Shown here piece by piece: positions 1 to 10,440 of a stretch of DNA of 64,000 bases. Within the stretch, counting starts at the first letter, position 1. Each line of letters begins with the position of its first letter. The notes below the pieces were generated by a model. The model worked only from the letters and a program-made list of their open reading frames with translations, did no database searches and was not told the DNA's origin. Both the position numbers and the translations under genes were made by a program. The stretch is from Chrysemys picta bellii (Eukaryota > Chordata > Testudines > Emydidae), in the NCBI RefSeq assembly GCF_011386835.1, contig NC_088797.1, positions 35,463,583 through 35,527,582 on the forward strand, read 5' to 3'.

Positions 1-254
1 TGAAGAACACCTCTTCACCCCATTTGCCAAGCCACTTCACTTGTCTCTGCCAATGGTGGAGTCCTGATTTGGAAGGCTCTCTTCTGGAATGCGAGCAGCA
101 TCTCCCATGTAGTCCTTGGCCTCTTTAAGATCAATTAGTGCTAACTGTAATGGTGCTTTTCATTATTTTTGCACATGTCCCCTGGGAACTGAACAGGGAA
201 CATAAACTCATTTCAATCCTAGGTAGATCTGGAGGTTAGCAGGGATAACCCTAC
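1..254. other. Unassigned flanking sequence
   Basis: No coding signature, repeat family or RNA gene was recognised here. It ends at the target-site duplication of the hAT element that follows. Confidence 0.5.
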
Positions 255-701
255 CTCCTGATTAAGGCTGTCAAGCAATTAAAAAAAATTAATTGCAGTT
301 AATCGCGCTGTTAAACAATAATAGAATAGATGTTTTCTACATTTTCAAATATATTAATTTCAGTTACAACACAGAATACAAAGTATATAGTGCTCACTTT
401 ATATTTTTGATTAGAAGTATTTGCAGTGTAAAAAAACAAAAGAAATAGTATTTTTCAATTCACCAAATACAAGTATTGTAGTGTAATCTCTTTATCGTGA
501 AAATGCAACTTACAAATGTAGATTTTTTTGGTTACATAACTGCACTCAAAAACAAAACAATGTAAAACCTCAGAGCCTACAAGTCCACCCAGTTCTACTT
601 CTTGTTCAGCCAATCACTCAGACAAACAAGTTTGTTTACATTTGCAGGAGATAATGCTTCAACCACCATTCCAGGGGACATGCATCCATGTTGATGACAA
701 G

Positions 702-1031
702 TTATGCTGTATAACAATCCAAAGCAGTGCGGACCGACGCATGTTCATTTTCATTACCTGAGTCAGATGCCACCAGCAGAAGGTTGATTTTCTTTTTTGA
801 TGGTTCATGTTCTGTAGTTTCCACATCGGAGTGTTGCTCTTTTAAGACTTCTGAAAGCATGCTCCAAACCTCGTCCCTCTCAGATTTTGGAAGGCGTTTC
901 AGATTCTTAAACCTTGGGTCGAGTGCTGTAGCTATCTTTAGAAATCTCACATTGGTACCTTCTTTGCATTTTGTGAAATCTGCAGTAGAAGTGTTCTTAA
1001 AATGAACAACATGTGCTAGGTCATCATCCAA
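702..1031 (-). pseudogene. hAT transposase fragment (ZBED-like)
   Basis: The minus-strand frame has the hAT/ZBED-type segment FLKIATALDPRFKNLKRLP followed by a serine/acid-rich stretch. In intact transposases this segment lies between the catalytic core and the C-terminal dimerisation domain. Here it is an isolated piece of about 109 codons with no N-terminal BED finger or DDE core, so it cannot work alone. The family call rests on pattern recognition. Confidence 0.7.
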
Positions 1032-1198
1032 GACTGCTATAACATGAAATATCTATGGCAGAATACAGGTAAAATCACAGAGCAGGAGACATACAATTCT
1101 CTCCCAAGGAGTTCATTCACAAATTTTATTAACTCAATATTTTTTTAACGAGTGTCATTAGCATGGAAGCGTGTCCTCCGAAGCATGAAGGGACATAT

Positions 1199-1368
1199 GA
1201 ATGTTTACCATATCTGGCATGTAAATACCTTGCAATGCCAGCTACAAAAGTACCATGCAAATGCCTGTTCTCACTTTCTGGTGACATTGTAAATAAGAAG
1301 AGGGCAGCATTATTTCCTGTAAATGTAAACACACTTGTTTGTCTTAGCAATTCGTTGAACAAGAAGTA
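1199..1368 (+). pseudogene. hAT transposase C-terminal dimerisation-domain fragment
   Basis: The plus-strand frame reads LACKYLAMPATKVPCKCLFS, then GDIVNKKRAAL, then NVNTLVCLSNSLNKK and a stop. This is the usual end of hAT transposases (the Dimer_Tnp_hAT motif: L..K.L.IPATSVPSER.FS..G.I...R..L....V..L..L..N). It lies on the opposite strand to the upstream transposase fragment, so the two cannot form one reading frame. Confidence 0.8.
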
Positions 1369-1788
1369 GGACTGAGTGGACTTGTATGCTCTGAAGTTCT
1401 ACATTGTTTTGTTTTTGAGTGCAGTTATGTAACAAAAAAAAATCTATATTTGTAAGTTGCACTTTCACGATACAGAGATTACACTACAATACTTGTATGA
1501 GGTGAATTGAAAAATACTATTTCTTTTATCATTTTTACAGTGCAAATATTTGTAATCAATAATAATATATTTCAATTACAACACAGGTTTCAATTACAAC
1601 ACAGAATACAATATATATGAAAATGTAGAAAATCATCCAAAATATTTAATAAATTTAAATTGGTATTCTATTGTTTAACAGCGTGATTAAAACTGTGATT
1701 AATAATGATTAATTTTTTTAATCGCGATGAATTTTTTTGAGTTAATCGTGTGAGTTAACTGCGATTAATCTACAGCCCTACTCATGAT

Positions 1789-2318
1789 ACAACGTCATTT
1801 CCAACTATCATAAAAGAAAGAACCTTATGTTCTCAATATCCCATCTGTCGCTCCATAAACAAGTCAAAACTGCCCCTCCCAATAAGGAACTGGAACCCAC
1901 TGTAATTTCATGTATCAGGGGACTTTTGATTTAAGATCACTTGTGAATACAATATAGAGAATATTTTTGCTGACATTTGTTTTAAATACCGATGTTTAAG
2001 CTGAGTGCACCTTCGGGCCAGACCACATCAACTTGCAAGTCATCAGAGAGTAGATGCAACAACTCAATGGAAAGCTAAGAGGGGGCAGTTCAAGCAGATA
2101 CTAGATGTTTCAAGATTCCAAGGACAGTAGTGATTTAAAAAATAAATTACAATCATTTAAATAGCAGGCTGAGGGTGAGAGGAAGGCGGAAATCCTAGAG
2201 ATTCTTTCCTGTTACTTTATCCTCATGGACATGTAAAGCTGAGAGAGGCCAGGCAGATGTCTCTTTCTATCTTGCCCATTTTATGACAAAGAGATACTAT
2301 CAGTTGACTAGAACATTG
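1789..2318. other. Unassigned spacer
   Basis: AT-rich sequence between two hAT insertions. No gene or repeat family recognised. Confidence 0.4.
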
Positions 2319-2326
2319 GCATAGAA

Positions 2327-4177
2327 CAGGGGTTGGCAACCTATGGCACGCATGCCAAAGATGGCATGCGAGCTAATTTTTAATGGCACACTGCTGCCTG
2401 CCGGAGTCCCAAGGACACGCAGCCAGTGAAGGGCAGAGCCCGCGCTGCCCCAGAGAGGAGCCACCTCAGTGGCCTGCCCGAGGGCTCCCCTCACCCAGCG
2501 AGGAGCCCTGCCCGGGGGCGCGGAGGGGCCGCTCACCTGGGCCACCTTGGTATAACTGGCCATGGTGGATTGGCGGCGCGCCGGGGGAGCGGGTTCGCCG
2601 GTCCCGACTCCTGGTGGCAGTAAGCGGGGGCGGTGGAGGTGGGAGAGGCCAGCAGCACAGCAGTGCCGGCTGCTGAGCGTCCCTGGGAGGAGGTGCCCGG
2701 CTGCGGCCATGGATCGGTACTTGCTGTTCATGAGGTGGGAGGAGCGGAGATCCCCGCGGCCCGGCGGTGCTGAGCGCATAGCAGGTGCGGGCGAGCGGGA
2801 ATCGGTGGTGGCCAGAGAGCCCTGGGGTGAGGAGCTCACATACCGCGGGGTCATGTGCCGCCTGGAGCGGCTCCTCCAGACACAGCCAGAGGGGACTCTC
2901 TCGCCGGGGGGCGCTAGTTGTGCTCGTGCAGTGTGCCGCAGGGTCCCAAGTGGGTGAGCCAGCTTGGGCCGCAGGAGTTGGGGGAGCCCTCTGCCCTGAC
3001 CCCCCTCTCACACACCCAGCCCTGAGCCCTGACCCACCCCCCCACACACCCAACCCTCTGCCCTGAGCCCCCCTCACACACACCCAGCCCCCTGCCCTGA
3101 GCTCTGACCCCCCATCACACACACCCAGCCTCTGCCCTGAGCCCCCCTCACACACACCCAGCCCTCTGCCCTGAGCCCCACACCCCCTCCCCAGGCCTGT
3201 GCCCTGAGCCCTGCACACACCCCAGCCCTGAGCCTTGTACCCCCCCATACACACCCAGCCCTCTGATTGACTCCTTCACACCCCCTACGACCCCAGCCCT
3301 GACTCTGGCACTCCTACACATACCCAGCCCCCCCGCCCTGACACCTGCACCCCCCTCACATGCCCCCAGCCCTCTGCCCTGACTCTTGCACCCCTCCACA
3401 TACCCAGCACCCCGACACCCCATGCACCCCCCACATCCTGACTCTTGCACCCCCCACATCCTCACCCCCACCCTGAGCACCAAACGGGAGCTCCTGCACC
3501 CCCCCCACATTCCCACCTGCACCCCTCACACCAAATGGGAGCTGCCCAGGTAAGTGCCCCACACTCAAATCTCCTGCCCCAACCCTGAGCCCCCTCCCTC
3601 ATTCTAGCTCCTGGCCAGACCCTTCACCCTCAGCCCTGCGCTCAGTGCACTCCCACCCTCAGCTCAGTGCAGAGAGAGGAAAAGAATGGACCAGAACCAG
3701 GGAGAAGGTAGGTACGCACTGTATGTGGGCAGGGCCGGGACCCCAGATCGGCAGCAGGCTGAGTGGATCCGGCAGCCGGGATCCCAGCTGGCAGGAACCG
3801 GCGGATGGAACCCCTGAGCGGCAGTGGGCTGTGGGGTCCCAGGACCCGCTGCCGGACCCTTGCCAGCCAGGGTCCCGGCCGCAGGCCCCGCTCAGCCCGC
3901 TGCCGGCCTAGGTGAACAGAACCCCAGACCAGCAACGGGCTGAGCGGGCCGGCAGCGTAAGATCAACATTTTAATTTAATTTTCAATGAAGCTTCTTAAA
4001 CATTTTGAAAACCTTGTTTATTTTACAATACAACAATAGTTTAGTTATATAATATATAGACTTATAGAGAGAGACCTTCTAAAAAACATTAAAATATATT
4101 ACCGGCACGCGAAACCTTAAATCAGAGTGAATAAATGAAGAGTCGGCACACCACTTCTGAAAGGTTGCTGACCCCTG
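2327..4177. mobile_element. hAT DNA transposon with perfect 8-bp duplication
   Basis: It starts CAGGGGTTGGCAACCTATGG and ends GGTTGCTGACCCCTG, which are inverted repeats of each other. It is flanked by identical 8-bp duplications GCATAGAA (2319-2326 and 4178-4185). The interior is very GC-rich (about 2400-3000 and 3600-3960) with no intact transposase frame; overlapping open frames there are composition artefacts. The right end (AAAACATT...CACTTCTGAAAGG) matches the left end of the element at 7515 in reverse orientation, so the two belong to one family. Confidence 0.9.
2985..3540 (+). repeat. C-rich minisatellite inside the hAT element
   Basis: Degenerate tandem units of roughly 30-45 bp built around CCCAGCCCTCTGCCCTGAGC and CCCCCTCACACACA. 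Long open frames on both strands here, rich in Gly/Arg or Pro/Cys, follow from the repeat and not from genes. Confidence 0.75.
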
Positions 4178-4185
4178 GCATAGAA

Positions 4186-5574
4186 TAATGGTCTCTTGCC
4201 TAAGGATAGAGGCAAAATCCGGATGTTTATTTTCAAAACGTGAGATGTGATCCTGTGACAATATCCTATTACAAAACACTTTATGAATCAGAGAAAGCCT
4301 CTAGAAAATGTTCATTTTATTTGTATTAAACCAATGACTGATGGTGATATCAGTTTGTCTGATAAGACTTCCAGCTGCCAACTGTTGAGCACTCTCAATT
4401 CCCACTGAACAGCATGCATTGATTTGCTCTGAGAACATCTCAGCTGTTGGTTTCAAACAGGGAATAAATGATTCATAAAAGTGCAATTTGTAAGAGCATG
4501 TGAATAAGCACATTTAGGACTAGCTGATATTTTTAGGTCCTGTCCCTCAGAGTTTTCAGCACCTCAAAAGATCAGAGCTTTCATTTAAAAAAAAATTATT
4601 GGCTACAAGAGGGTCAGACTTTCAGGAAACTGATTACATGACCCAAATTCTGCTTGGCAACCTACAGGAAGTTTAATTTCTTCAAGCCATTATGCCATAA
4701 GAAATAAATATAAGGTAAGAAATGAATTATGAAATCTATACCTCACAGCATTCTTGCTGAGAGCTCAATCCTGCAAGGCGCTGAGTATTCTGGCCTTCAT
4801 CCAGCAAAACATTTAAGCCTGTGAGCACTACACTGAAGTTAACAGCACTACTCACAAGCTTAAAGCTAAGTATGTACTTTAAACTGTTTGCTGAATCTAG
4901 AGCAGGGTGCTCAGTGCTTTGTAGCATTGAGCCCTAAACACCAGTATTACTGCACTGTAATGTAGTTAATTTTAGAGTGAAAATCCTCAATTTCAGTGAA
5001 ATTTCTTGACATGTAGATTTTACAGAATAACAGCATTCAGAAGAGCTGAAGTGGAAGTCCTTCAGAATGCTAAATGTGCACAATGATCATCATTAATCAG
5101 CTGTAGGAGTAAATTATTGAACTAAGCGAAGCTCTGTCTTTTGAAATGTTTAAGAGGTCCATCTGAAGGGTAATAATATGTTTAAAATTACTTACCTATA
5201 GTGATGTTAAAAACCCTAAATACAATTGCATTGGTAAATTTTCTTCACTGCTGCTCTCACTCCATATTTTTAAGTGCAAGATAGATATGAAAAATAAACC
5301 CAAAATCATGGCCCAAGGGTACAGCTCAACTGGCAAAGCTGTAAACTGAGGAGTACCATGGGATTATCCATCCCCCTCCCCAGCCTGCCACCTAAACCCC
5401 ATTAGTATTTTATTATTGCATAACATTTTTTAATCCAACCTGACCAGTCATTGGTCCATAATCAAACCATAACTCATGAAGTTCGATGATGTGTCCCTTG
5501 CCACTTGTGCATACACCAGTAGTTTTCAATTTGAACTATCTGAAACCGAACATTTGACAAGCCCCTCCTCTTTC
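4186..5574. other. Unassigned spacer
   Basis: Unique-looking AT-rich sequence between transposons. No conserved protein signature in any frame and no recognised repeat. Confidence 0.4.
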
Positions 5575-5580
5575 TTAGTT

Positions 5581-6637
5581 TACTCCTGGGGGAATTCTAC
5601 ACCAAAAAATTAAAAATTCTGTGCACAATATTTTAAAATTCTGCATATTTCATTTTTCAAAATAATATAATCACACCAGTTTCAATTATTTTTGATCATT
5701 TATTTCAAAATACCTGTTAGCAAGTATGTCTGTAACAATACAGACAACAAAAAAGATTCAGAAAATGTTTTTTGACAAACAGATTCCTTACTTGGCATAT
5801 TAATACAGAACTCTGAGTAATAAGTCATTTAAACTAAAATATAGAACCATATTTCCTGCACCCCTCAGAAGCAATGCAAAGGTTTGGGGGACTCAGGGGT
5901 AACGGAGGAGCTGAGGGAGAGGGAAGTAAATTGCTGGGAAAGAGCCTGGGTGTGAACTTAGAGGGTTGTTGGGTGTGGGGGGAAAAGCATGGACCAGGTT
6001 TTTTGGGGGGCAGGAAGGGATTGTTAGGGAGCTTCCCCCATGCAGACCCTGGCTGACCCCCAGCCTCTCCCATTGTCAGGCACATCTGCCCCGTCCCCAT
6101 ATGTTTCTACACCCCCATGTGTCCTTGCACCCCCTGTCCCTCCACCCCTACTCAGACACCCAGTCCCCCATCCCCATATGGCCTTGACCCCCTCCCCGTC
6201 CCCATGTGTCTCTGTGGCCCCACCCAGCCATGCCCCTGTCCCTATGTAGCTCTGCACCCCCTCCCCCATGTGGTCCTCCACCTCCTTCCCCCCTGGGGCC
6301 CTGCCCTGTCCCTTCATTCCCATTCAGTCCCTGCCCCAGTCTGTTCTTCCCCCATTAGCCCTTATGAGCCCCTCTGCAGGTTCTCTCTCTTCCCTAGCTG
6401 GCTGGGAGCTGTTGTGTTGTATCGCCACAGCGCCCTCTGGTGATAGGAAGGTGGAACTGCAGAAGTTATTTTCTGCTTGGAGATGCTGCTGTTCTTGTGC
6501 CACAGCGCCCTCTGGTAGGCAAAAGGCAGAATTGCAGCAACATTTCGACAGAAGCTTTTTTCTACCTACAACATTAAAAATATGCACAGCTCATTAATTA
6601 TGCGCACACGCAGTAGCGCAGAATTCCCCCAGAAGTA
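5581..6637. mobile_element. Terminal-inverted-repeat DNA transposon, non-autonomous
   Basis: The left end TACTCCTGGGGGAATTCTAC is the reverse complement of the right end CAGAATTCCCCCAGAAGTA with few mismatches. TTAGTT lies immediately outside both ends (5575-5580 and 6638-6643), consistent with a short or decayed target duplication. The interior is AT-rich near 5600-5860 and C-rich at 6050-6360. A short tandem motif CCACAGCGCCCTCTGGT occurs twice near 6427-6520. No transposase frame is visible. Superfamily is uncertain, hAT-like being most likely. Confidence 0.7.
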
Positions 6638-7514
6638 TTAGTTGCAGTTTGGATACTAGATATGTCCTCTCCAGATGGGAGATAAATTAATATAGAAAAA
6701 AATCTATACCGCGATAATTGTGATACACAACAGAATTCATGAGGCTTTTTGTTTTCCCTTATACAGTAACTCCTCACTTAAAGTTGTCCCAGTTAACCTT
6801 GTTTCGTGGTTACATTGCTGATCAATTAGAGAACATGCTCATTTAAAGTTGCACAATGCTCCCTTATAATGTTGTTTGGCAGCCGCCTGCTTTGTCCACT
6901 GCTTGCAGGAAGAGCAGCCCATTGCAGCTAGCTGGTGGGGGCTTGGAACCAGGGTGGACCGGCAGCCCAACTATCAGCTCCCCACTCCCCTAAGTTCCCT
7001 GTACGGCAGCTGCCCAGCAGGCTATCAATTGCCAGTAGTTCAGCTGTCTCCCCTCACTGCTATGTGCTGCTTCTCTGCCTTGGAGCTGCTCCCAGGAGCC
7101 TCTTGCTTGCTGTACAGGGGGGGAAGATGGGGGCTAATGTCAGGGTGTCCCCCTCCCCCCTGCTCACCCCTTCTCCATATAGAGCAGGGTGGGGACATGA
7201 CAGGGCTCAGGACAGAGGGAGCTTGCTGGCCACAGCTGCTGTCTCAACTTCCTGATCTACTTAAAAAGGCAATGTACTTACAGTGGTACAGTCAGTCAGT
7301 ACTTAAAGGGGCAATGTACATCTCTCTCTCTCTCACACACAGGGTGTGTCTCTGTCTGCCATGCTGTCTCCCCTTCCTCCATTCATGCTGCCTTGTAGAG
7401 TGTGAGGCTACATTAACAACATGTTAACCCTTGAGGGCTCAGCCGAATGCTAGTTCATCATTTAGCAGTGAGGCATTCCCTGGGAAATATCCCACCCTCT
7501 TCCACCCTCTAACT

Positions 7515-8010
7515 CAGGGGTTGGCAACCTTTCAGAAGTGGTGTGCCGAGTCTTCATTTATTCATTCTAATTTAAGGTTTTGCGTGCCAGTAATACATTT
7601 TAAGGTTTTTAGAAGGTCTCTTTCTATAAGTCTATAATATATAACTAAACTATTGTTGTATGTAAAGTAAATAAAGTTTTTAAAATGTTTAAGAAGCTTC
7701 ATGTAAAATTAAATTAAAATGCAGAGCCCCTCTCCCTATCCCAACTGGCAGGGCTGCCCAGAGGATTCAGGGGGCCTGGGGCTAAGCAATTTCGGGGGGC
7801 CCTTCCCTAAAAAAAATTGCAAGACTATAGAATACTATATTCTCATGGGGGCCCCTGTGGGGCCCAGGGCCTGGGGAAATTTGCCCCACTTGCCCCCCCC
7901 CCCCCGGGCAGCCCTGCCAACTGGTGGCCAGGACTCGGGCAGTGTGAGTGCCACTGAAAATCAGCTCGTGTGCCGCCTTCGGCACACGTGCCATAGGTTG
8001 CCTACCCCTG
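7515..8010. mobile_element. hAT non-autonomous element nested in the Tigger-like element
   Basis: It starts CAGGGGTTGGCAACCTTTC and ends CATAGGTTGCCTACCCCTG. Identical 8-bp duplications CTCTAACT flank it (7507-7514 and 8011-8018). Its left 200 bp matches the right end of the element at 2327-4177 in reverse complement, so it is a shortened relative in the opposite orientation. It is itself interrupted by a smaller MITE at 7749-7916. Confidence 0.9.
7749..7916. mobile_element. 168-bp hAT-like MITE nested in the hAT element
   Basis: Termini CAGGGCTGCCC and GGGCAGCCCTG are perfect inverted repeats. Identical 8-bp duplications CCAACTGG flank it (7741-7748 and 7917-7924). The body is G/C-rich with a C homopolymer of about 14 bases near 7892-7905 and no coding capacity. 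It is the innermost and so the youngest of three nested insertions. Confidence 0.9.
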
Positions 8011-8091
8011 CTCTAACTTCACCACCTCAACCAAGCTTCACAATCATCATTGCTGTGTACAGTATTAAATTGTTTGTTTAAAACTTATACT

Positions 8092-8101
8092 CTGTGTGTG
8101 T

Positions 8102-8153
<52 letters not shown>
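8092..8153 (+). repeat. Compound GT/TA microsatellite
   Basis: A (TG)n run of about 14 units passes directly into a (TA)n run of about 14 units. Confidence 0.95.
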
Positions 8154-8158
<5 letters not shown>

Positions 8159-8309
8159 GTTTTTTGTCTGGTGAAAAAAATATCCCTGGAATCTAACCCC
8201 CCCTATTTACATTAATTCTTATGGGGAAAATGGATTCGCTTAACATCGTTTTGCTTAAAGTCGCATTTTTCAGGAACATAACTACAACGTTAAGCAAAGA
8301 GTTACTGTA

Positions 8310-8470
8310 GGTTTCTCCTGGTTGACAGCAGGCATTGATAGGGTAACCATGCATCCCTGGAAATAAATCTGAAGTGTCCCTGTTTTCAGGCCTTGTCCTG
8401 GTGTCCCTTTTATTAAAATAAAGTTTTGTCACAATTTTTGTAACCCTGCACTCTGCTCACCTGAAGCAGC
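8310..8470. other. Unassigned spacer between transposons
   Basis: Short unique-looking stretch between the Tigger-like element and the next MITE. No feature recognised. Confidence 0.4.
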
Positions 8471-8478
8471 CACTAGCC

Positions 8479-8823
8479 CAGTGGTGGCCAACCTGTGGCC
8501 CGCATGCAGCCCATCAGGGTAAACTGATTGCAGGCCACGAGACATTTTGCGGACATTGACTGTCCGTAAGCACAGCCCCCCCACAGCTCCCAGTGGCCGC
8601 GGTTTGCCGTTCCCGGCCAATGGGAGCTGTGGGAAGCGGCGGCCAGCACATCCCTGCGGCCTGCCGCTTCCCGTAGCTACCATTGGCCCGAAACGGCGAA
8701 CCGTGGCCACTAGGAGCTGCAGGGTGCTATGCCTGCGGACGGTCAATGTCTGCAAAATGTCTCGCGGCCTGCAATCAGCTTACCCTGATGGGCTGCATGC
8801 GGGCCGCAAGTTGCCCATCACTG
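8479..8823. mobile_element. 345-bp hAT MITE with long inverted arms
   Basis: Ends CAGTGGTGGCCAACCTGTGG and CGGGCCGCAAGTTGCCCATCACTG are inverted repeats. Homology continues inward for nearly 100 bp, through the CATTTTGCGGACATTGACTG / CAATGTCTGCAAAATG segments. Exact 8-bp duplications CACTAGCC lie at 8471-8478 and 8824-8831. Both strands therefore show mirrored open frames, which are artefacts. The centre is CpG-rich and contains a smaller palindrome (CACAGCTCCCAGTGGCC versus GGCCAATGGGAGCTGTG). Confidence 0.92.
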
Positions 8824-8831
8824 CACTAGCC

Positions 8832-9489
8832 AGTTGGGACCTATACATACTTGGGATCACCCCTTCATCCCCAATTGGTATGTTGCTACACTGCCCTCTT
8901 CTGCACTGCAAGAACTCCCAGGAAGCTCCCACTCTGAACAAATCCTCAAACCAATCCTCTCATGAACATAAGGTGGTAGACAAGGTAAGGGACAGGGAAC
9001 AGCTTGGCTGAGAAGAACACTCTGCTCTCTTCCTCAGCTGCCATAACTCTCTTGTGCAAAAACCTCAAGGGCCACCACTAAAAAACACACCCTCCCACTG
9101 GTGTCCAACTTAAAAACCTGCCTGTTCTGTGCATTAATCATATTAGTAAATTGAGGAAAACTCACAGGGACTTTCTCACTCTGTATGTTTCAGCCATCAA
9201 GTTGTGCTTGCTTTTGAATATTTAATAATGCACCTGAGGCCCTCAGATCCTTATCCTGCCCTTACTTGAGCCAATCAGAAAATTCTCATTAAGTATAATG
9301 GGAAGACAATTGCCTGCAAGACTCAAATGTGACTGGCTACTGGCTCAAGATGCTACAGACTGAAATAGCTCCATAGAGCCGAAGTTATTCATTTGATTGT
9401 ATTTTTATCTCAATAGTTAATTGAGATTCTCCATGCTGTGACACAGAACATGTATAAGAGAGGAAAGATAGTCTATAGTTAAGGCACTA
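8832..9489. other. Unassigned spacer
   Basis: No gene recognised. A weak inverted-repeat-like segment around 9220-9370 (CTCAGATCC...) resembles the palindromic MITEs seen later in the window, but is too degraded to assign. Confidence 0.35.
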
Positions 9490-9670
9490 GCCAAGTTCAA
9501 TTCCCTACTTCACCACAGACTTCCTGTATGACCTTGAGCAAGTCACTTAGCCTCTCTGTGCCCCAGTTGTCCATCTGTTAAAAAAGGGGACAATATTACT
9601 TCCCTACCTCACAGGGGTGTTGTAAGGATAAAGATTATGAAACACTTCCGAGATCTACTCATAAAAAAGT
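9490..9670 (+). repeat. MIR-type SINE (core-SINE)
   Basis: Contains the characteristic MIR core and 3' part: GACCTTGAGCAAGTCACTTAG, CTCTGTGCCCCAGTTGTCCATCTGT, a GGGGACAATA... block and CTACCTCACAGGGGTGTTGTAAGG. MIRs are ancient tRNA-derived amniote SINEs mobilised by L2. Boundaries are approximate. Confidence 0.85.
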
Positions 9671-10115
9671 ACTCTATGAAAGCTAGGTATGATTATAACC
9701 ACCTTCAAAATAATTGTGATTGAAAGTATAAAGGCTGTACGGCAAAAATTAGTCAAAGCAAAAGAAACAAACAGAAACTGTTAGGTAAATCAATACATTT
9801 TCAGTGTAATTATTAGAACTACCTGTTGTTGGGGCAGTATTTTATGCAAAGATGGTATGTTTGCGGATGGTGTGTGAATACATCAAAAAATTCTAGCTAC
9901 CACATCTTCTTTTGTTAGAGGCAGTGTGGGAGAAAGCGGGTGGACTGCAAACATAAATCTTGTGCAAACTGGCCCCAGCAGTGAAGTGCAGGATTTAGGA
10001 ATACCCCTTATGTGAATAATGTTGCTTTTTGATTAAATGGGAAGTTAAGAAGAGCAAGTGATCCAGTACGGCAGGGAAAACTCTGGTTTTCTTGTCTCTG
10101 CATTTAGAAAAACCC
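9671..10115. other. Unassigned sequence upstream of the minisatellite
   Basis: AT-rich, no recognised gene or repeat. Confidence 0.4.
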
Positions 10116-10440
10116 ATGGTGTCAGTCCTGCCCTCATCCTCCACCCCTATATCCCCACCTTCACCCCAGTCCTGTCTGCCCACCATGCTCCACCACTGCT
10201 TCCTCCCTTCACCCCAGTCCTGCCTGCCCCCATGCTCCACCACCGCTTCCGCCCCTTCACCCCAGTCCTGCCTGCCCCCCATGCTCCATCACTTCCCCTC
10301 CCCCAGTCCTGCCCCCCACGGTACAGCACCACCCCATCACCCCCAGCCCTGCCTGCCCCCCATGCTCCACCACTTCCCCTCCCCCAGTCCTGCCCCCCAC
10401 GGTACAGCACCGCCCCATCACCCCCAGCCCTGCCCCGCGG
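10116..10440 (+). repeat. C-rich minisatellite beside the CpG island
   Basis: Tandem units of about 40 bp (CACCCCAGTCCTGCCTGCCC, then CATGCTCCACCAC) pass into two copies of an approximately 80-bp unit (CACTTCCCCTCCCCCAGTCC through CACGGTACAGCACC to CATCACCCCCAGCCCTGC). The strand is nearly all C/T/A, so the minus strand is G-rich. It directly abuts the PTPDC1 CpG island. Confidence 0.85.

Larger units (their letters stand above)
263..1780. mobile_element. hAT DNA transposon, fold-back (inverted duplicate) form
   Basis: The ends are imperfect inverted repeats: TAAGGCTGTCAAGC at the left and the complement of TAGGGCTGTAGATT at the right. They are flanked by an 8-bp target-site duplication, CTCCTGAT (255-262) and CTCATGAT (1781-1788), 7 of 8 matching, which is the hAT hallmark. 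The left arm (about 263-700) is the reverse complement of the right arm (about 1325-1780), including the same run around TTTTGTTTTTGAGTGCAGTT. The element therefore consists of two 3' ends facing outward around a transposase remnant. Coding pieces on opposite strands (702-1031 minus, 1199-1368 plus) agree with that rearrangement. Confidence 0.85.
6764..8307. mobile_element. Tigger/pogo-like DNA transposon with TA target duplication
   Basis: Inverted ends CAGTAACTCCTCACTTAAAG (left) and the complement of CAGTAACTCTTTGCTTAACG (right) share about 24 bp, with TA directly outside each end (6762-6763, 8308-8309). The CAGTAnnnCCTC..CTTAA start resembles Tc1/mariner elements of the Tigger group. No transposase frame remains; this is a non-autonomous derivative. 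It was later invaded by the hAT element at 7515-8010 and carries a GT/TA microsatellite near its right end. Confidence 0.75.

Noticed and set aside
2300..3570. Long open frames on both strands (up to 262 codons)
   Set aside because: They lie within a GC-rich hAT element and its C-rich minisatellite; the translations are simple repeats (Gly/Arg/Cys or Pro) with no domain, and are mirrored on the other strand.
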